From contig NZ_JBHTCG010000002.1 of NCBI RefSeq assembly GCF_042665155.1, forward strand, positions 1 through 64,000: 64,000 nt of DNA, read 5' to 3'. This DNA is from Sphaerisporangium rhizosphaerae (GTDB taxonomy: Bacteria; Actinomycetota; Actinomycetes; Streptosporangiales; Streptosporangiaceae). Below, one piece after another: positions 1-11,344 of this stretch; position 1 is the stretch's first letter; every line of letters starts with the position of its first letter. Below the pieces are notes generated by a model. It did not search any database. It saw only the letters and a program-made list of their open reading frames with translations, and was not told the DNA's origin. Made by a program: the position numbers and the translations under genes.

Positions 1-215
1 CGTGGTCGACATGTGGCCGCCGACACCCTCGATTACCGTCATGACCATCCCCCGAAGAAGTGAGCCCTCGCCCACAGATGACTTGCTTCCCAGCAAGATC
101 ACTTCCCACACCTAGAGGGATACCCCCGACAGACCGTTCACTGGACAGACCCCCAAGCGGTCCTCGCAGAGCGTAGTAGGCGATACGGCTCACTGGGCAT
201 GCCGGTGTCTTACGG
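1..215. other. left edge, no confident gene
   Basis: Nothing convincing is coded here. One + strand frame runs open from base 1 to a TGA at 61-63 and would give the tail RGRHVAADTLDYRHDHPPKK of a gene starting outside the window. Its third-codon positions are not GC-biased, so this is weak. The rest is spacer downstream of the UvrA-like gene that ends at 216. Confidence 0.2.
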
Positions 216-2531
<2,316 letters not shown>

Positions 2532-2629
2532 CAACGGGACCTTCCATGGTCGAGAGAGGGGGAGGAGGGAGGAGGTGACGCCGAGGATAGGGGTCGGAAC
2601 CGACAGAAGCCGGCCCGAGCCGTCCCCCG

Positions 2630-2649
2630 CCCTCTCCGGACGGAGAGGG
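2630..2649 (-). terminator. hairpin between exporter permease and UvrA-like gene
   Basis: CCCTCTCC, loop GGAC, GGAGAGGG is a perfect 8-bp stem, extendable by GC pairs. It sits between the permease end (2697) and the UvrA-like start (2531). There is no U-tract, so it may only attenuate read-through or be part of a leader. Confidence 0.4.
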
Positions 2650-2696
2650 GGGAGCAGCAACATCGTACAACGTACGGCGTGATGGCGAGGGCGTGA

Positions 2697-3743
2697 TCAC
2701 AGGGGGCGTTGCAGTGCTTTGGCGCGGCGGGCGGCGACCGCCGACCCCGACTCGCGGCGGGCCATCCGGCGCAACACGGCCGGTGCGAGCGCGAAGCCGA
2801 GCAGCGCCCAGGCGCCGAGGACGCCCGCCGTTTCCAGGTGCCGCCAGGAGTCGCCCACCTCGGCGGCGGCCAGCGCGTCCGGCAGCAGCGCCGAGCGCAG
2901 GCCGAGGCCGAGCCAGTAGACCGGGAAGACCTGTGCCACCACCTGCAGCCACCCGGGGAGCGCGGTGAGCGGGTAGAACACGCCCGAGACCGCCATCAGC
3001 GCCATCAGCGGCAGCGTGATGACGCCCATGGCCTGCGCGCTCTCGAACAGCGAGCCGAGCACCGCCCCGATCGGCAGCACCGCCACCAGCCCGATCGCCA
3101 GCACCCAGCTCAGCGTCAGCCAGGACGACACCTCGCCCAGCCGCAGCCCGTCGAACAGGAACGCCGCGGGGACCAGTGGGACGAGCGCGCCCGCCACCGC
3201 CATGCCGGCCCGGCTGAGCACCTTGCCGGTCAGGTAGCCGATCATGCCGTTCGGCGTGGCCTTGGCGCGCAGCAGGGTGCCGTCCTCGCGGTCCATGGTG
3301 AGCGTCATGGCCAGGGCCATCATGCCGCTGAACACCACGTTCAGGCCGAGGACGCCGGGGATGGACTGCGAGCCGAGGGAGAAGCCGGTGCCCGGCACTG
3401 TGTTGTGCCGCAGCAGGTACATCACGACCAGGGCGATGGCGGGCAGGAACAGCGCCCCCCACACGTCCTGCGCGCTCGTCGCGCTCTGCCGGAACTCGAC
3501 CCGGGCCCGGTGCAGCCCCGCACGGAAGGCCACCACCCGCGCACCGACCCGGCCCCCGGGCGAGCCGGATTCAACTGGAGGAATGGACGGCGGGAAGGCC
3601 GCGGGTTCCGTGGTGCCGGAGGAGTGGGGAGCCGCGGCGTCGGGGGAGCGGGGAGCAGTGCGGTCGGACTCCGGAGGGGAGGCCGCGGGTTCCGGGGCGG
3701 TGTGGTCCGGGGGGCGCGGGGAGGAGGGCTCGGGAGTGGTCAC
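2697..3743 (-). CDS. ABC-2 type transporter permease (DrrB-like)
   Basis: 348 aa. The first about 65 residues are Pro/Ser/Thr-rich and presumably cytoplasmic. About six hydrophobic segments follow, including LFLPAIALVVMYLL, a central stretch around GLVAVLPIGAVLGSLF and a C-terminal WALLGFALAPAVL, matching the ABC-2 family. It should form the membrane channel for the ATPase encoded just upstream. Start is GTG at 3741-3743, overlapping the ATPase stop by 4 nt (GTGA), which implies translational coupling. The low-complexity N-terminal extension is longer than usual. The exported substrate is unknown; export of the cluster product is inferred from position. Confidence 0.82.
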   Translation of the reverse strand: MTTPEPSSPRPPDHTAPEPAASPPESDRTAPRSPDAAAPHSSGTTEPAAFPPSIPPVESGSPGGRVGARVVAFRAGLHRARVEFRQSATSAQDVWGALFLPAIALVVMYLLRHNTVPGTGFSLGSQSIPGVLGLNVVFSGMMALAMTLTMDREDGTLLRAKATPNGMIGYLTGKVLSRAGMAVAGALVPLVPAAFLFDGLRLGEVSSWLTLSWVLAIGLVAVLPIGAVLGSLFESAQAMGVITLPLMALMAVSGVFYPLTALPGWLQVVAQVFPVYWLGLGLRSALLPDALAAAEVGDSWRHLETAGVLGAWALLGFALAPAVLRRMARRESGSAVAARRAKALQRPL

Positions 3744-4690
3744 GCCGGCACCTCCGCCAGCCGGCCGGGCACCTCGGCGTGCCCGGCGGACTCGAAGTCG
3801 CGCACCATCGCCAGGTACACCTCTTCCAGGCGCGTCCTGCGCACCTCAAGGTCGGTGACCGCGTCGCCGTGCCGCTCGAACAGGCCGCGCACATACCCGG
3901 CGGCGTCCTCGACCGACGCCGCGTGCCACTCGCCGTCCAGGTTGTAGCGCACCTCAGCCTTCCCCGAGACGCGCCGTGTCAGCTCGGCCGCGCCGCCGTC
4001 GGCGACGATCACGCCGCCCACGAGGATCAGGATGCGGTCGGCGAGCCTCTCGGCCTCGTCCAGGTCGTGCGTCGTGAGCAGGATGGTCGTGTCCTCCAGG
4101 TCGGCCAGCCGCCGCACCAGCTCGTGGAATTCCTGCCGCGCCTGGGGGTCGAAGCCCACGGTGGGCTCGTCCAGGAACAGCAGCTCCGGCCGTCCGACCA
4201 GCCCGATCGCCACGTCGAGCCTGCGCCGCTGCCCGCCGGAGAGCCGGGCGACGCTCGCCTCCGCCTGTCCTTCCAGCCCCACCAAGCCGATCAGCTCCTG
4301 CGGGTCGTACGGCCTGCGGCGCTCCGCCGTGCTGTAGGGGGTGTAGTAGCGGCCGAGTTGGTCCAGCAGCTCGCGCACCCGCCAGCGGCCGTGGTCGCGC
4401 CAGGACTGCAGCACGATGCCGAGCCGCGCGCGCCACGCCTCGTCGCCGTCGTCCGGGTCGGTGCCGAGGACGCGCACCTCGCCCGCGGACCGCCTGCGGA
4501 ACCCTTCGAGGATCTCGATGGTCGTGGTCTTCCCGGCGCCGTTCGGCCCGAGCAGAGCCACCACCTCTCCGCGCCGCACCCGCAGATCCACCCCGCGCAG
4601 CACGTCGGCGGAGCCGTACCGCATCCTGAGACCACGGGTCTCTATGGCCGGCTCGTCCGGCTTTTCCTTCTCGATGTCGCCCGGATTCAT
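3740..4690 (-). CDS. ABC transporter ATP-binding protein (DrrA-like)
   Basis: 316 aa from the ATG at 4690. Walker A GPNGAGKTTT, signature LSGGQRRR, Walker B LLFLDEPTVGF and the H-loop TTHDLDEAERL are all present, with the DrrA-type C-terminal extension after the nucleotide-binding domain. It energises the ABC-2 permease that overlaps its stop codon. Start choice is uncertain: the 4690 ATG has GAAGG almost touching it, and the frame stays open to an ATG at 4759. The 20-bp inverted repeat at 4693-4712 lies between these two candidates, so it overlaps either the leader or the first codons. A divergent MerR regulator is the likely controller. Confidence 0.83.
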   Translation of the reverse strand: MNPGDIEKEKPDEPAIETRGLRMRYGSADVLRGVDLRVRRGEVVALLGPNGAGKTTTIEILEGFRRRSAGEVRVLGTDPDDGDEAWRARLGIVLQSWRDHGRWRVRELLDQLGRYYTPYSTAERRRPYDPQELIGLVGLEGQAEASVARLSGGQRRRLDVAIGLVGRPELLFLDEPTVGFDPQARQEFHELVRRLADLEDTTILLTTHDLDEAERLADRILILVGGVIVADGGAAELTRRVSGKAEVRYNLDGEWHAASVEDAAGYVRGLFERHGDAVTDLEVRRTRLEEVYLAMVRDFESAGHAEVPGRLAEVPA

Positions 4691-4692
4691 GC

Positions 4693-4712
4693 CTTCAATT
4701 TTCTCATTGAAG
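4693..4712. promoter_or_regulatory. inverted repeat CTTCAAT-N6-ATTGAAG
   Basis: Perfect 7-bp arms with a 6-bp spacer TTTCTC, AT-rich in a very GC-rich context. It lies between the exporter ATPase start and the divergent MerR gene, so it is a good candidate operator or promoter element. A second, weaker dyad, ACCTTCAAG with GGTGAACC, lies at about 4771-4792, closer to the MerR start. Confidence 0.5.
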
Positions 4713-4812
4713 TGCCCTCTTGAGAGTTCGTCGTCCAGCTGAGCTGACCTACTGGGCATTGCCCTGGATAACCTTCAAGTCCCTGGTGAACCCCGTCCGG
4801 GAAGGAAGATCG

Positions 4813-5553
4813 TTGGGCCGAGAAGGAGAGGCGAAGCTGCGCCCCGTCGACCTGGCGCGGCTGGTGGGCATCTCCGCCCAGCAGGTGCGCAACTACGCCG
4901 ACACCGGCATCCTGCCCCCGGCGCCGCGCACGCCCGCCGGCTACCGCAGCTTCGGCGAGCGGCACCGCGCGGCCCTGCTCACCTACCGGGCGCTGGCGCC
5001 GGGGTACGGCTGGGACGCCGCGCGGTCGATCATGCAAGCCCTGCACACCGGCGACGTCGCCCACGCACTAGCCCTGGTGGACGCCGCCCACGCCGCCCTG
5101 CACGGGCAGCGCCTGTCGCTGCGGGCGACGGCGCGAGCGCTGGAGGAGGTCGCCGGACAGGAGCCCGAGCAGGGGCCAGAGGTGTCCGCGCGGTCGCGCC
5201 GGGGTCTGCGCGTCGGCGAGGTGGCCGCGCTGCTCGGGGTGCGCACCTCCGCGCTACGGCTGTGGGAGTCCGCCGGCCTGCTGACCCCGCGCCGCGAGCC
5301 CGGCACCCGGTACCGGAGTTACGCCCCGCCAGACGTCCGGGACGCGCGGATGGTCCACATGCTGCGCCAGGGACGCTACCCCCTGTCGCAGATCAAGGGC
5401 ATCATCGAGGGCCTGCGCCGCACCGGCAGCCGTGACGCCCTCCGCGCGGCCGTCGAGCAGCGCGCCGCGGAACTGACCCGGAGAGCGGCCGGCATGCTCG
5501 AAGCCTCCAGCCACCTCCAGCACTACCTGACCGGCCGGTCGCCGGAGCCCTGA
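4813..5553 (+). CDS. MerR-family regulator with two MerR DNA-binding domains
   Basis: 246 aa. Two MerR winged-helix modules lie in tandem: residues about 5-60 (VDLARLVGISAQQVRNYADT, then TPAGYRSF) and about 135-205 (VGEVAALLGVRTSALRLWES, then GTRYRSYAPPDVRDARMVHM). A normal MerR has one and dimerises. Start is TTG at 4813 with GGAAGGAAG immediately upstream; the frame is open further upstream without a better site. It is divergent from the ABC exporter/UvrA-like operon and ends 3 bp from the convergent acyl-CoA synthetase gene. I infer that it senses the product or a toxic drug and switches on export. No long C-terminal effector domain like TipAL is present. Confidence 0.8.
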   Translation: MGREGEAKLRPVDLARLVGISAQQVRNYADTGILPPAPRTPAGYRSFGERHRAALLTYRALAPGYGWDAARSIMQALHTGDVAHALALVDAAHAALHGQRLSLRATARALEEVAGQEPEQGPEVSARSRRGLRVGEVAALLGVRTSALRLWESAGLLTPRREPGTRYRSYAPPDVRDARMVHMLRQGRYPLSQIKGIIEGLRRTGSRDALRAAVEQRAAELTRRAAGMLEASSHLQHYLTGRSPEP

Positions 5554-5556
5554 CCG

Positions 5557-7251
5557 TCAGGCGTGTTCGGTGGCGAGGAGGTGGCGCAGGCCGAGGAGGT
5601 CGATGGCCTGTTCGCGGAGTTCGACCTTGCGGACCTTGCCGCTGATGGTCATGGGGTAGGAGTCCACGGCCTGGACGTAGCGGGGAATCTTGAAGTGGGC
5701 GAGTTTGCCCAGGCAGAACGTTCGCAGCGTCTCGGCGGTCAGCGGCTCGGCGTCCGGGCGCATGCGCAGGAACGCCATCAGCTCCTCGCCGTACCGCTCG
5801 TCGGGCACGCCGATGACCTGGACGTCCAGGATGTCGGGGTGGGAGTGCAGGAACTCCTCCACCTCGCGCGGGTAGACGTTCTCGCCGCCCCTGATCACCA
5901 TGTCCTTGATGCGGCCGGTGATGCTGAGGTACCCCTCCTCGTCCATGATCCCGATGTCGCCGGTGTGCATCCAGCCGTCGGGGTCGACGGCCTCGGCGGT
6001 CTTGTCCGGCTGCCGCCAGTAGCCGAGCATCACCGAGTAGCCGCGGGTGCACACCTCGCCGGGCGTGCCGCGGGCGACGAGCGCGCCGGTCTCGGGGTCG
6101 ACGACCTTCACCTCCAGGTGCGGCCCGACGCGGCCGACGGTGGACACGCGGCGCTCCAGCGAGTCGTCCGGGCGGGTCTGGGTGGCCACCGGGGAGGTCT
6201 CGGTCATCCCGTAGCAGATGGTCACCTCGGTCATGCCCATGCGCTCGACGACCTGGCGCATGATCTCCACCGGGCACGGCGAGCCGGACATGATGCCGGT
6301 GCGCAGCGACGACAGGTCGAAGGAGGCGAACCCGAGGTCGGCCAGCTCGGAGATGAACATCGTCGGCACGCCGTACAGCGACGTGCACCGCTCGGCCTGC
6401 ACGGCCTCCAGCGTGGCGCGGGCGTCGAAGACGGGGGAGGGGATGACGACGCAGGCGCCGTGGCTGATGGCCGCGAGCGTGCCCATGGTCATCCCGAAGC
6501 AGTGGTAGAACGGCACCGGCACGCACACCCGGTCGGCGACGGTGTAGCGGCACAGCTCGCCGACGAAGAAGCCGTTGTTGAGGATGTTGCGGTGCGACAG
6601 CGTCGCGCCCTTCGGGAACCCGGTGGTGCCCGAGGTGTACTGGATGTTGATCGGGTCGTCGGGGGCGGTCGCCGCGGCGGCCTCCTCCAGTGCCCGCCGG
6701 TCGGCCCGCCGGCCGGCGTCCATCACCGCCCGCCAGGCGTCGCCGCCGATCAGCAGGACGTCCGACAGCTCGGGGCAGCGCGGCCGCACCTGGCCGATCA
6801 TGCCGGCGTAGTCGGAGGTCTTGAACCGCTCCGCGGCCACCAGTGCCCGCACGCCGGCCTGGTTGAGCACGTACTCGACCTCGTGCGCCCGGTAGGCCGG
6901 GTTCAGGTTGACCAGGATCAGGCCGATCTTGGCGGCGGCGAACTGGGTCATCGTCCATTCGGCGCAGTTGGGCGCCCAGATGCCGATGCGGTCGCCCTTG
7001 ACCAGGCCGAGGTCCAGCAGGCCGAGCGCGAGCGCGTCGACCTCCCCGGCCAGCGCGGCATAGGTCCACCGGCGGCCGGTGGTGCGGTCGACCAGCGCGT
7101 CCCGGCCGCCGTGGGCGGCCACGGCCCGGTCGAAGTTCGCTCCGATGGTCTCCTCGAGCAGTGGTGTGGTGCAGATGCCGGTCGCGAGACTGGGCAGGGA
7201 CCCCGCGCTCGATGTGCCGGGGATCTCGCTTTCCACGATGGAGGCGGTCAC
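5557..7251 (-). CDS. AMP-binding acyl-CoA synthetase (FadD-like)
   Basis: 564 aa, full length for the ANL superfamily. The AMP motif YTSGTTGFPKGATLSH, the YGMTETSP motif, GDIGIMDEEGY and GRIKDMVIRGGENVYP are all intact, as is the C-terminal lysine region TISGKVRKVELRE. It resembles medium/long-chain fatty acyl-CoA synthetases. It activates a carboxylic acid with ATP and loads it on CoA. Start is GTG 7251, with AAGGAG 8 nt upstream; the GTG at 7260 would touch the ribosome site. The next gene upstream on this strand is a membrane acyltransferase, so a joint job of activating and attaching an acyl group is plausible. A purely catabolic role is the alternative. Confidence 0.85.
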   Translation of the reverse strand: MTASIVESEIPGTSSAGSLPSLATGICTTPLLEETIGANFDRAVAAHGGRDALVDRTTGRRWTYAALAGEVDALALGLLDLGLVKGDRIGIWAPNCAEWTMTQFAAAKIGLILVNLNPAYRAHEVEYVLNQAGVRALVAAERFKTSDYAGMIGQVRPRCPELSDVLLIGGDAWRAVMDAGRRADRRALEEAAAATAPDDPINIQYTSGTTGFPKGATLSHRNILNNGFFVGELCRYTVADRVCVPVPFYHCFGMTMGTLAAISHGACVVIPSPVFDARATLEAVQAERCTSLYGVPTMFISELADLGFASFDLSSLRTGIMSGSPCPVEIMRQVVERMGMTEVTICYGMTETSPVATQTRPDDSLERRVSTVGRVGPHLEVKVVDPETGALVARGTPGEVCTRGYSVMLGYWRQPDKTAEAVDPDGWMHTGDIGIMDEEGYLSITGRIKDMVIRGGENVYPREVEEFLHSHPDILDVQVIGVPDERYGEELMAFLRMRPDAEPLTAETLRTFCLGKLAHFKIPRYVQAVDSYPMTISGKVRKVELREQAIDLLGLRHLLATEHA

Positions 7252-7345
7252 GGATCTCACTCCTTCGGTTCGCGCGGCCGGAACGGCGCCGATCGGACGC
7301 GTGCGGCGCGGCCGTCCTCGGGGGACGGCCGCGCCGCGGCGGACC

Positions 7346-8569
7346 TCAGCGGGCCGCCGGGGGAGCCGGGTCGACCGGCACCTGTTCGGGCAGGTCGGGG
7401 GAGGAGGCGGGCGGCATCGGCAGCGGCACCCCCGGGCCGGTCCTGCCGTTGCGCGAGGAGGCGAAGCGCCGCATGATCGGCCGTTCCACCAGCGAGTACA
7501 GCGCCCACGACAGGCCCAGCGTGATGCCGGCCAGCACGGCCATCATCCCGAAGGCCGCCGGGGTGCTCCAGCCCTGCATGTTGCCGAACCACTGGCGGAC
7601 GTAGATCAGCACCAGGAAGTGCCACATGTAGAAGGCGTAGGACACCTCGCCGAGCCAGACCATGACCTTGCTGCCGAGCCAGTTCGTCCGCCGATCGGCG
7701 TCGCCGACGGCGCCGGCCGCGATGATCAGGCCGAGCGGGACGACCGAGACGGCCACGACGTCGAAGCCGATCGGGAACTGCGGCGCGACGGCGTACAGGA
7801 CGATGCCCAGGGCGAGCGCCCCGCCGAGGCCCACCGGCAGCCGCCTGCCGGTCATGACGATCCTCGCCAGGATCATGCCGAAGACGAACTCCAGCATCCG
7901 GACCGGCGGGAACTGCATGACGAACCACATCTCCAGCTCGGTCATGCCGAAGCCGGGGATGGGAGGCTGGGCCGGAAGCAGCTTGGCCACCAGCGGGACG
8001 GCGAAGATGGCCAGCACGGCCAGGCCCGCGTACCCCCACAGCCGCTCGGGCCTGATGCGCCCGATGTAGCGGGCCAGCAGCGGGAAGCACAGGTAGAACA
8101 GCGCCTCACACGACAGCGACCACGCGGGGGAGTTGAACGCCGTCCTGACGCTCAGGTTGGGCACGTAGGACTGCAGCAGCAGCGCGTGCAGCAGCGCCGT
8201 CCCGCCGTCGATGGCCTGCTTGCCCACCCAGCTCACCAGCACCAGCGCGGCGGCCAGCGTGATGATGTAGTTGGGGTAGATCTTCAGGAAGCGGCGGCGC
8301 AGGAAGGTCGCCGTGGTGTCGGAGGACCGCGCGGCGTAGGTCAGGACGAAGCCGCTGAGGATGAAGAAGTAGGAGACCGCCGCCCAGCCGCCCTGGATGA
8401 CCACCGACATGTACGTGCCGGCGAACGCCGCGGAGGCGAACAGGCTCGCGCCGATGGCGTGGGTGAGGAAGACCATCCCCGCGGAGATGAACCGCATTCC
8501 CGTCAGCGACGGAAGGCGGGACGGCAGGGCTACAGGACGGGAACCGACGGATTGCGATAACTCCACCAT
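7346..8569 (-). CDS. acyltransferase 3 family membrane O-acyltransferase
   Basis: 407 aa. N-terminal LTGMRFISAGMVFLTHAIG carries the family Arg and His, and about ten hydrophobic segments follow (such as VSYFFILSGFVLTYAAR and YIITLAAALVLVSWVG). This fits the acyltransferase_3 family, which O-acylates sugars, macrolides or cell-envelope glycans. Start ATG 8569 has GAGAAGG 8 nt upstream. The C-terminus after the last membrane segment is a Pro-rich tail. It lies 94 bp upstream of the acyl-CoA synthetase gene on the same strand, so the two may be co-transcribed. The acceptor is unknown. Confidence 0.78.
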   Translation of the reverse strand: MVELSQSVGSRPVALPSRLPSLTGMRFISAGMVFLTHAIGASLFASAAFAGTYMSVVIQGGWAAVSYFFILSGFVLTYAARSSDTTATFLRRRFLKIYPNYIITLAAALVLVSWVGKQAIDGGTALLHALLLQSYVPNLSVRTAFNSPAWSLSCEALFYLCFPLLARYIGRIRPERLWGYAGLAVLAIFAVPLVAKLLPAQPPIPGFGMTELEMWFVMQFPPVRMLEFVFGMILARIVMTGRRLPVGLGGALALGIVLYAVAPQFPIGFDVVAVSVVPLGLIIAAGAVGDADRRTNWLGSKVMVWLGEVSYAFYMWHFLVLIYVRQWFGNMQGWSTPAAFGMMAVLAGITLGLSWALYSLVERPIMRRFASSRNGRTGPGVPLPMPPASSPDLPEQVPVDPAPPAAR

Positions 8570-8923
8570 TAGACGCACCTTCTCAAGTTCTGGCCGGCTC
8601 AGGTTCGATCAGCGGGCGGCCCGGCGTGCCCTTTCGCGCGGTCGATCGGGGAGCCACCGTTCATCGATCGGCAGGACTTGACCATTGCATCCCCGCGTAC
8701 GGCGCCGCATTTTCCAAATTGCGCTCTTGGCGCGCGGCGGCGCGGTTCCCGGCGCGTACGGGAAACGGGTCCGCGCAGGTCAGCGGCCCCGTTCCCGGGC
8801 CGGCCCGGCGGGGAGCGGGCGCACACCGCATTCCAGGAGATGCCCGCGCGGCGGGCGGCGGTGAACGCTGGGCTGCACGGCACGATTCCCCGTCAGCCAT
8901 TCGAGATGAAGGACTGCGCGCCA
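8570..8923. other. divergent intergenic region
   Basis: 354 bp between the membrane acyltransferase (-) and the flavin monooxygenase (+). It should hold both promoters, but I could not assign -35/-10 boxes. Only the ribosome site GAAGGA before 8924 and GAGAAGG before 8569 are clear. Confidence 0.4.
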
Positions 8924-10177
8924 ATGGCAGTGGCCACGAATGTTACCGAGCACGGAGTCGTCCTCCCGTCCGAGACCGCCCTCACGCCGGCCGAGATGGT
9001 CGCGCGGGCCGAAGCCATCGCGGCCACGCTCGTCGACCGCCAGGCCGAGACCGAGGAGCGCACCTTCTACGCGCAGGACACCCACGAGGAGTTCCTCAGG
9101 GCCGGCTTCTACCGCATCCTCGTCCCGCGGCGCTACGGCGGCCTGGAGTACGGCATCGACACCTTCATGCGGGTGACGATGGCCCTCACCAGGGGATGCC
9201 CGTCCACCGGCTGGATGTACTGCCTGGGCCACGCCCACGCCCTGGTCGTCGCCTCGCTGTTCGAGGAGCGCGCGCAGTCGGAGATCTTCGCGGGCGGCGA
9301 CTTCATCTGCCCGGCCACGGTCGCGCCGAGCGGCACGGCCGAGCGCACCCCCGGCGGCGACTGGGTGCTCAACGGCACCTGGGGCTACAACTCGGGCGCG
9401 CCGTACGCGACGCACTTCATCGGCCACACCCTGGTGTCCCCCGGCGAGGGCCTGCCGCCGGCGCCCATGATGTTCATCGCCGAGCGCGGCCAGTGGCGCC
9501 GCCTGTCCGACTGGGGCAAGCAGCTCGGGCTCAAGGGGAGCGGCTCGCACAGCATCACCATGGAGAACGGCGTCGTCCCCGGCCACTTCACGCTGGACAC
9601 CCACGTCAGCCAGGTGGACGTGTCCAAGGGCACCCCGGGGCGCACGCTGCACGGCAACCCCGAGTACGGCGGCGGCCAGCTCAGCTTCATGGTCATCGAG
9701 GACGCCATCCTCGCCGTCGGCATGGCGCTCGGCGCGCTCGACGCCTTCGAGGACCTGATGCGCAGCCGCGTCGCCCTGTTCCCGCCGAACCTGCCCCGTA
9801 CCCAGGATCCCGACTACCAGTTCTGGTACGGCCAGGCCGCCGGGATGATCGCCACCGGCGAGGCGGCCGTTCTGAACGCCGTCCAGCAGTGGCGGGAGAT
9901 CTGCGCGCTCGGCCCCGCGGCGGTCACCAAGGAGGTGGAGATGCGCATCGCCGCCATCTGCCACCAGGTGGTGGACCTGTGCTGGCACGCGGTCGAGAAC
10001 TACCTGTTCCCGACCGCCGGTTCCAGCGCCGTGCGGCACGGTGAGCGCATCGAGCGGGTGTGGCGGGACATGTCCATGTTCCACAGTCACGCCGGCTTCG
10101 CCGTCTTCCTGTCCACCATCGCCAAGCGCGAGCTGGCCAAGGCCCGCTTCGGCGTGGAGGACCACGCCCACGCCTGA
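8924..10177 (+). CDS. acyl-CoA dehydrogenase-fold flavin monooxygenase (HsaA/HpaB-like, group D)
   Basis: 417 aa. The sequence has the acyl-CoA dehydrogenase architecture: a helical N-domain (EEFLRAGFYRILVPRRYGG), a beta domain (LNGTWGYNSGAPYATHFIG, KQLGLKGSGSHSITM) and a helical C-domain. It lacks the catalytic glutamate signature EGTSE of true dehydrogenases. That pattern is typical of FMNH2/FADH2-dependent hydroxylases that need a separate flavin reductase. Start ATG 8924 has GAAGGA about 9 nt upstream and removes a low-quality extension. It is related to, but distinct from, the monooxygenase at 38232-39416. Substrate is unknown; hydroxylation of an aromatic or carrier-bound intermediate is the family expectation. 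Confidence 0.78.
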   Translation: MAVATNVTEHGVVLPSETALTPAEMVARAEAIAATLVDRQAETEERTFYAQDTHEEFLRAGFYRILVPRRYGGLEYGIDTFMRVTMALTRGCPSTGWMYCLGHAHALVVASLFEERAQSEIFAGGDFICPATVAPSGTAERTPGGDWVLNGTWGYNSGAPYATHFIGHTLVSPGEGLPPAPMMFIAERGQWRRLSDWGKQLGLKGSGSHSITMENGVVPGHFTLDTHVSQVDVSKGTPGRTLHGNPEYGGGQLSFMVIEDAILAVGMALGALDAFEDLMRSRVALFPPNLPRTQDPDYQFWYGQAAGMIATGEAAVLNAVQQWREICALGPAAVTKEVEMRIAAICHQVVDLCWHAVENYLFPTAGSSAVRHGERIERVWRDMSMFHSHAGFAVFLSTIAKRELAKARFGVEDHAHA

Positions 10178-10200
10178 CCCGCGCACGGGTCCCCGCGACC

Positions 10201-10242
10201 CTGCCGGCCGTGCCCACCGACGACGCTGCGCACGGCCGGCAG
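10201..10242. terminator. bidirectional hairpin terminator
   Basis: Perfect 13-bp stem CTGCCGGCCGTGC / GCACGGCCGGCAG with a 16-nt loop, 24 bp after the monooxygenase stop and between convergent genes. Confidence 0.7.
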
Positions 10243-10261
10243 AGAACGTCCACCGAGCACA

Positions 10262-10309
10262 CGAAGACCCGCGTCCCCCGGAACTCCCGGTGGGTGACGC
10301 GGGTCTTCG
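10262..10309. terminator. second bidirectional hairpin terminator
   Basis: Perfect 14-bp stem CGAAGACCCGCGTC / GACGCGGGTCTTCG with a 20-nt loop. Two further hairpins follow before the convergent methyltransferase gene: an 11-bp stem at 10319-10344 (loop GCGT) and an 8-bp stem CCACCTCC/GGAGGTGG at 10401-10427. The 336-bp gap holds nothing else I recognise. Confidence 0.75.
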
Positions 10310-10513
10310 CGGTGCAGGGCCCGCCCGTCGCGTGACGGGCGGGCGGCGCGCTCGCGGCCGGGCCGGTGCGGTGACCACATCCGTGCACCGGGCCGGCTCC
10401 CCACCTCCGGCCACGTGCTGGAGGTGGACGGCGCCGGGTCGGCGGGTCGTGGTACGGCGATGCCGGCGCCGGCAGACGGCGCCCGGGCCGGTCGACGTCC
10501 GCTGGACGCCGTG

Positions 10514-11344
10514 CTAGCGGTTCGGCTTGCGGGCCGCGACGATGACGTACCCGATCTGGTCCTTGCGCGGGGCGAAGAAGCCCAGGTGGCGGCGGGAGAA
10601 CTCGGCCAGGGCCTCCTCGCCGAACTTGGCGGCGATCGAGTCCCGGTGGTCCATGGCGGCCTTGATGTACTTGCTCTTCTTGCCGAACACGCGCGGGCCG
10701 CACTGGGTGTACTCCTCGACCTCGAAGCCGGCCCGGCGCGCGTGCTCGATCCACTGCGCCAGCGTGGGCAGTTCGCGCAGCTTCAGCGTGCTCATGAACC
10801 GGCGCACCCGCGCGGGCTCTGAGTCGGACTCCAGGCTGAAGTCGGAGAAGGAGATGCGGCCGCCGGGGCGCAGCACCCGGAACAGCTCCGACAGCACCCG
10901 CCCGAGGTCGGGGGCGTTCTGCAGCGACTCCAGCGCCAGGACGGCGTCGAAGGACCCGTCGGGGTAGGCCAGCTGGGTGTAGTCGCCGTACTCGAAGGTC
11001 ACCCGGTCGGTCACCCCGTTGGTGACGGCGCGCTCGTTGGCCTTGTCGATCTCGAAGGAGCTGACGGTGATGCCGGTGACGCGGGCGCCGTAGTTCCTGG
11101 CCAGGAAGACCGCCGTCTCGCCCGGCCCGCACCCGGCGTCCAGGACGCGCTCGCCCGGGCGCAGCCCGAGGGTCTCGGCCACCTTGCGGCTGATGCGGTG
11201 GACGGCGTCCTTCAGCGGCGCGTCGTCGTCGTTGTCGTACCAGTACCACATGTGCAACTGGCCGTCGCGCAGCTCGTCGCCGATGGGGGAGCGCTCGTCG
11301 TAATGGGTGCCGATGGCGGCCGAGTCGATCAGTTCCCTGGTCAT
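10514..11344 (-). CDS. class I SAM-dependent methyltransferase
   Basis: 276 aa. SAM motif I VLDAGCGPGETAVFLA, then YGDYTQLAYPDGSFDAVLAL (motif II region) and FRVLRPGGRISFSDF (motif III), in the layout of small-molecule C-, O- or N-methyltransferases of the gamma-tocopherol/sterol type. Start ATG 11344 has GAGGG about 6 nt upstream, which trims a 40-residue artefactual extension. It is divergent from the second methyltransferase gene at 11762. The substrate cannot be told from the sequence; a cluster tailoring role is inferred from neighbours. Confidence 0.82.
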   Translation of the reverse strand: MTRELIDSAAIGTHYDERSPIGDELRDGQLHMWYWYDNDDDAPLKDAVHRISRKVAETLGLRPGERVLDAGCGPGETAVFLARNYGARVTGITVSSFEIDKANERAVTNGVTDRVTFEYGDYTQLAYPDGSFDAVLALESLQNAPDLGRVLSELFRVLRPGGRISFSDFSLESDSEPARVRRFMSTLKLRELPTLAQWIEHARRAGFEVEEYTQCGPRVFGKKSKYIKAAMDHRDSIAAKFGEEALAEFSRRHLGFFAPRKDQIGYVIVAARKPNR

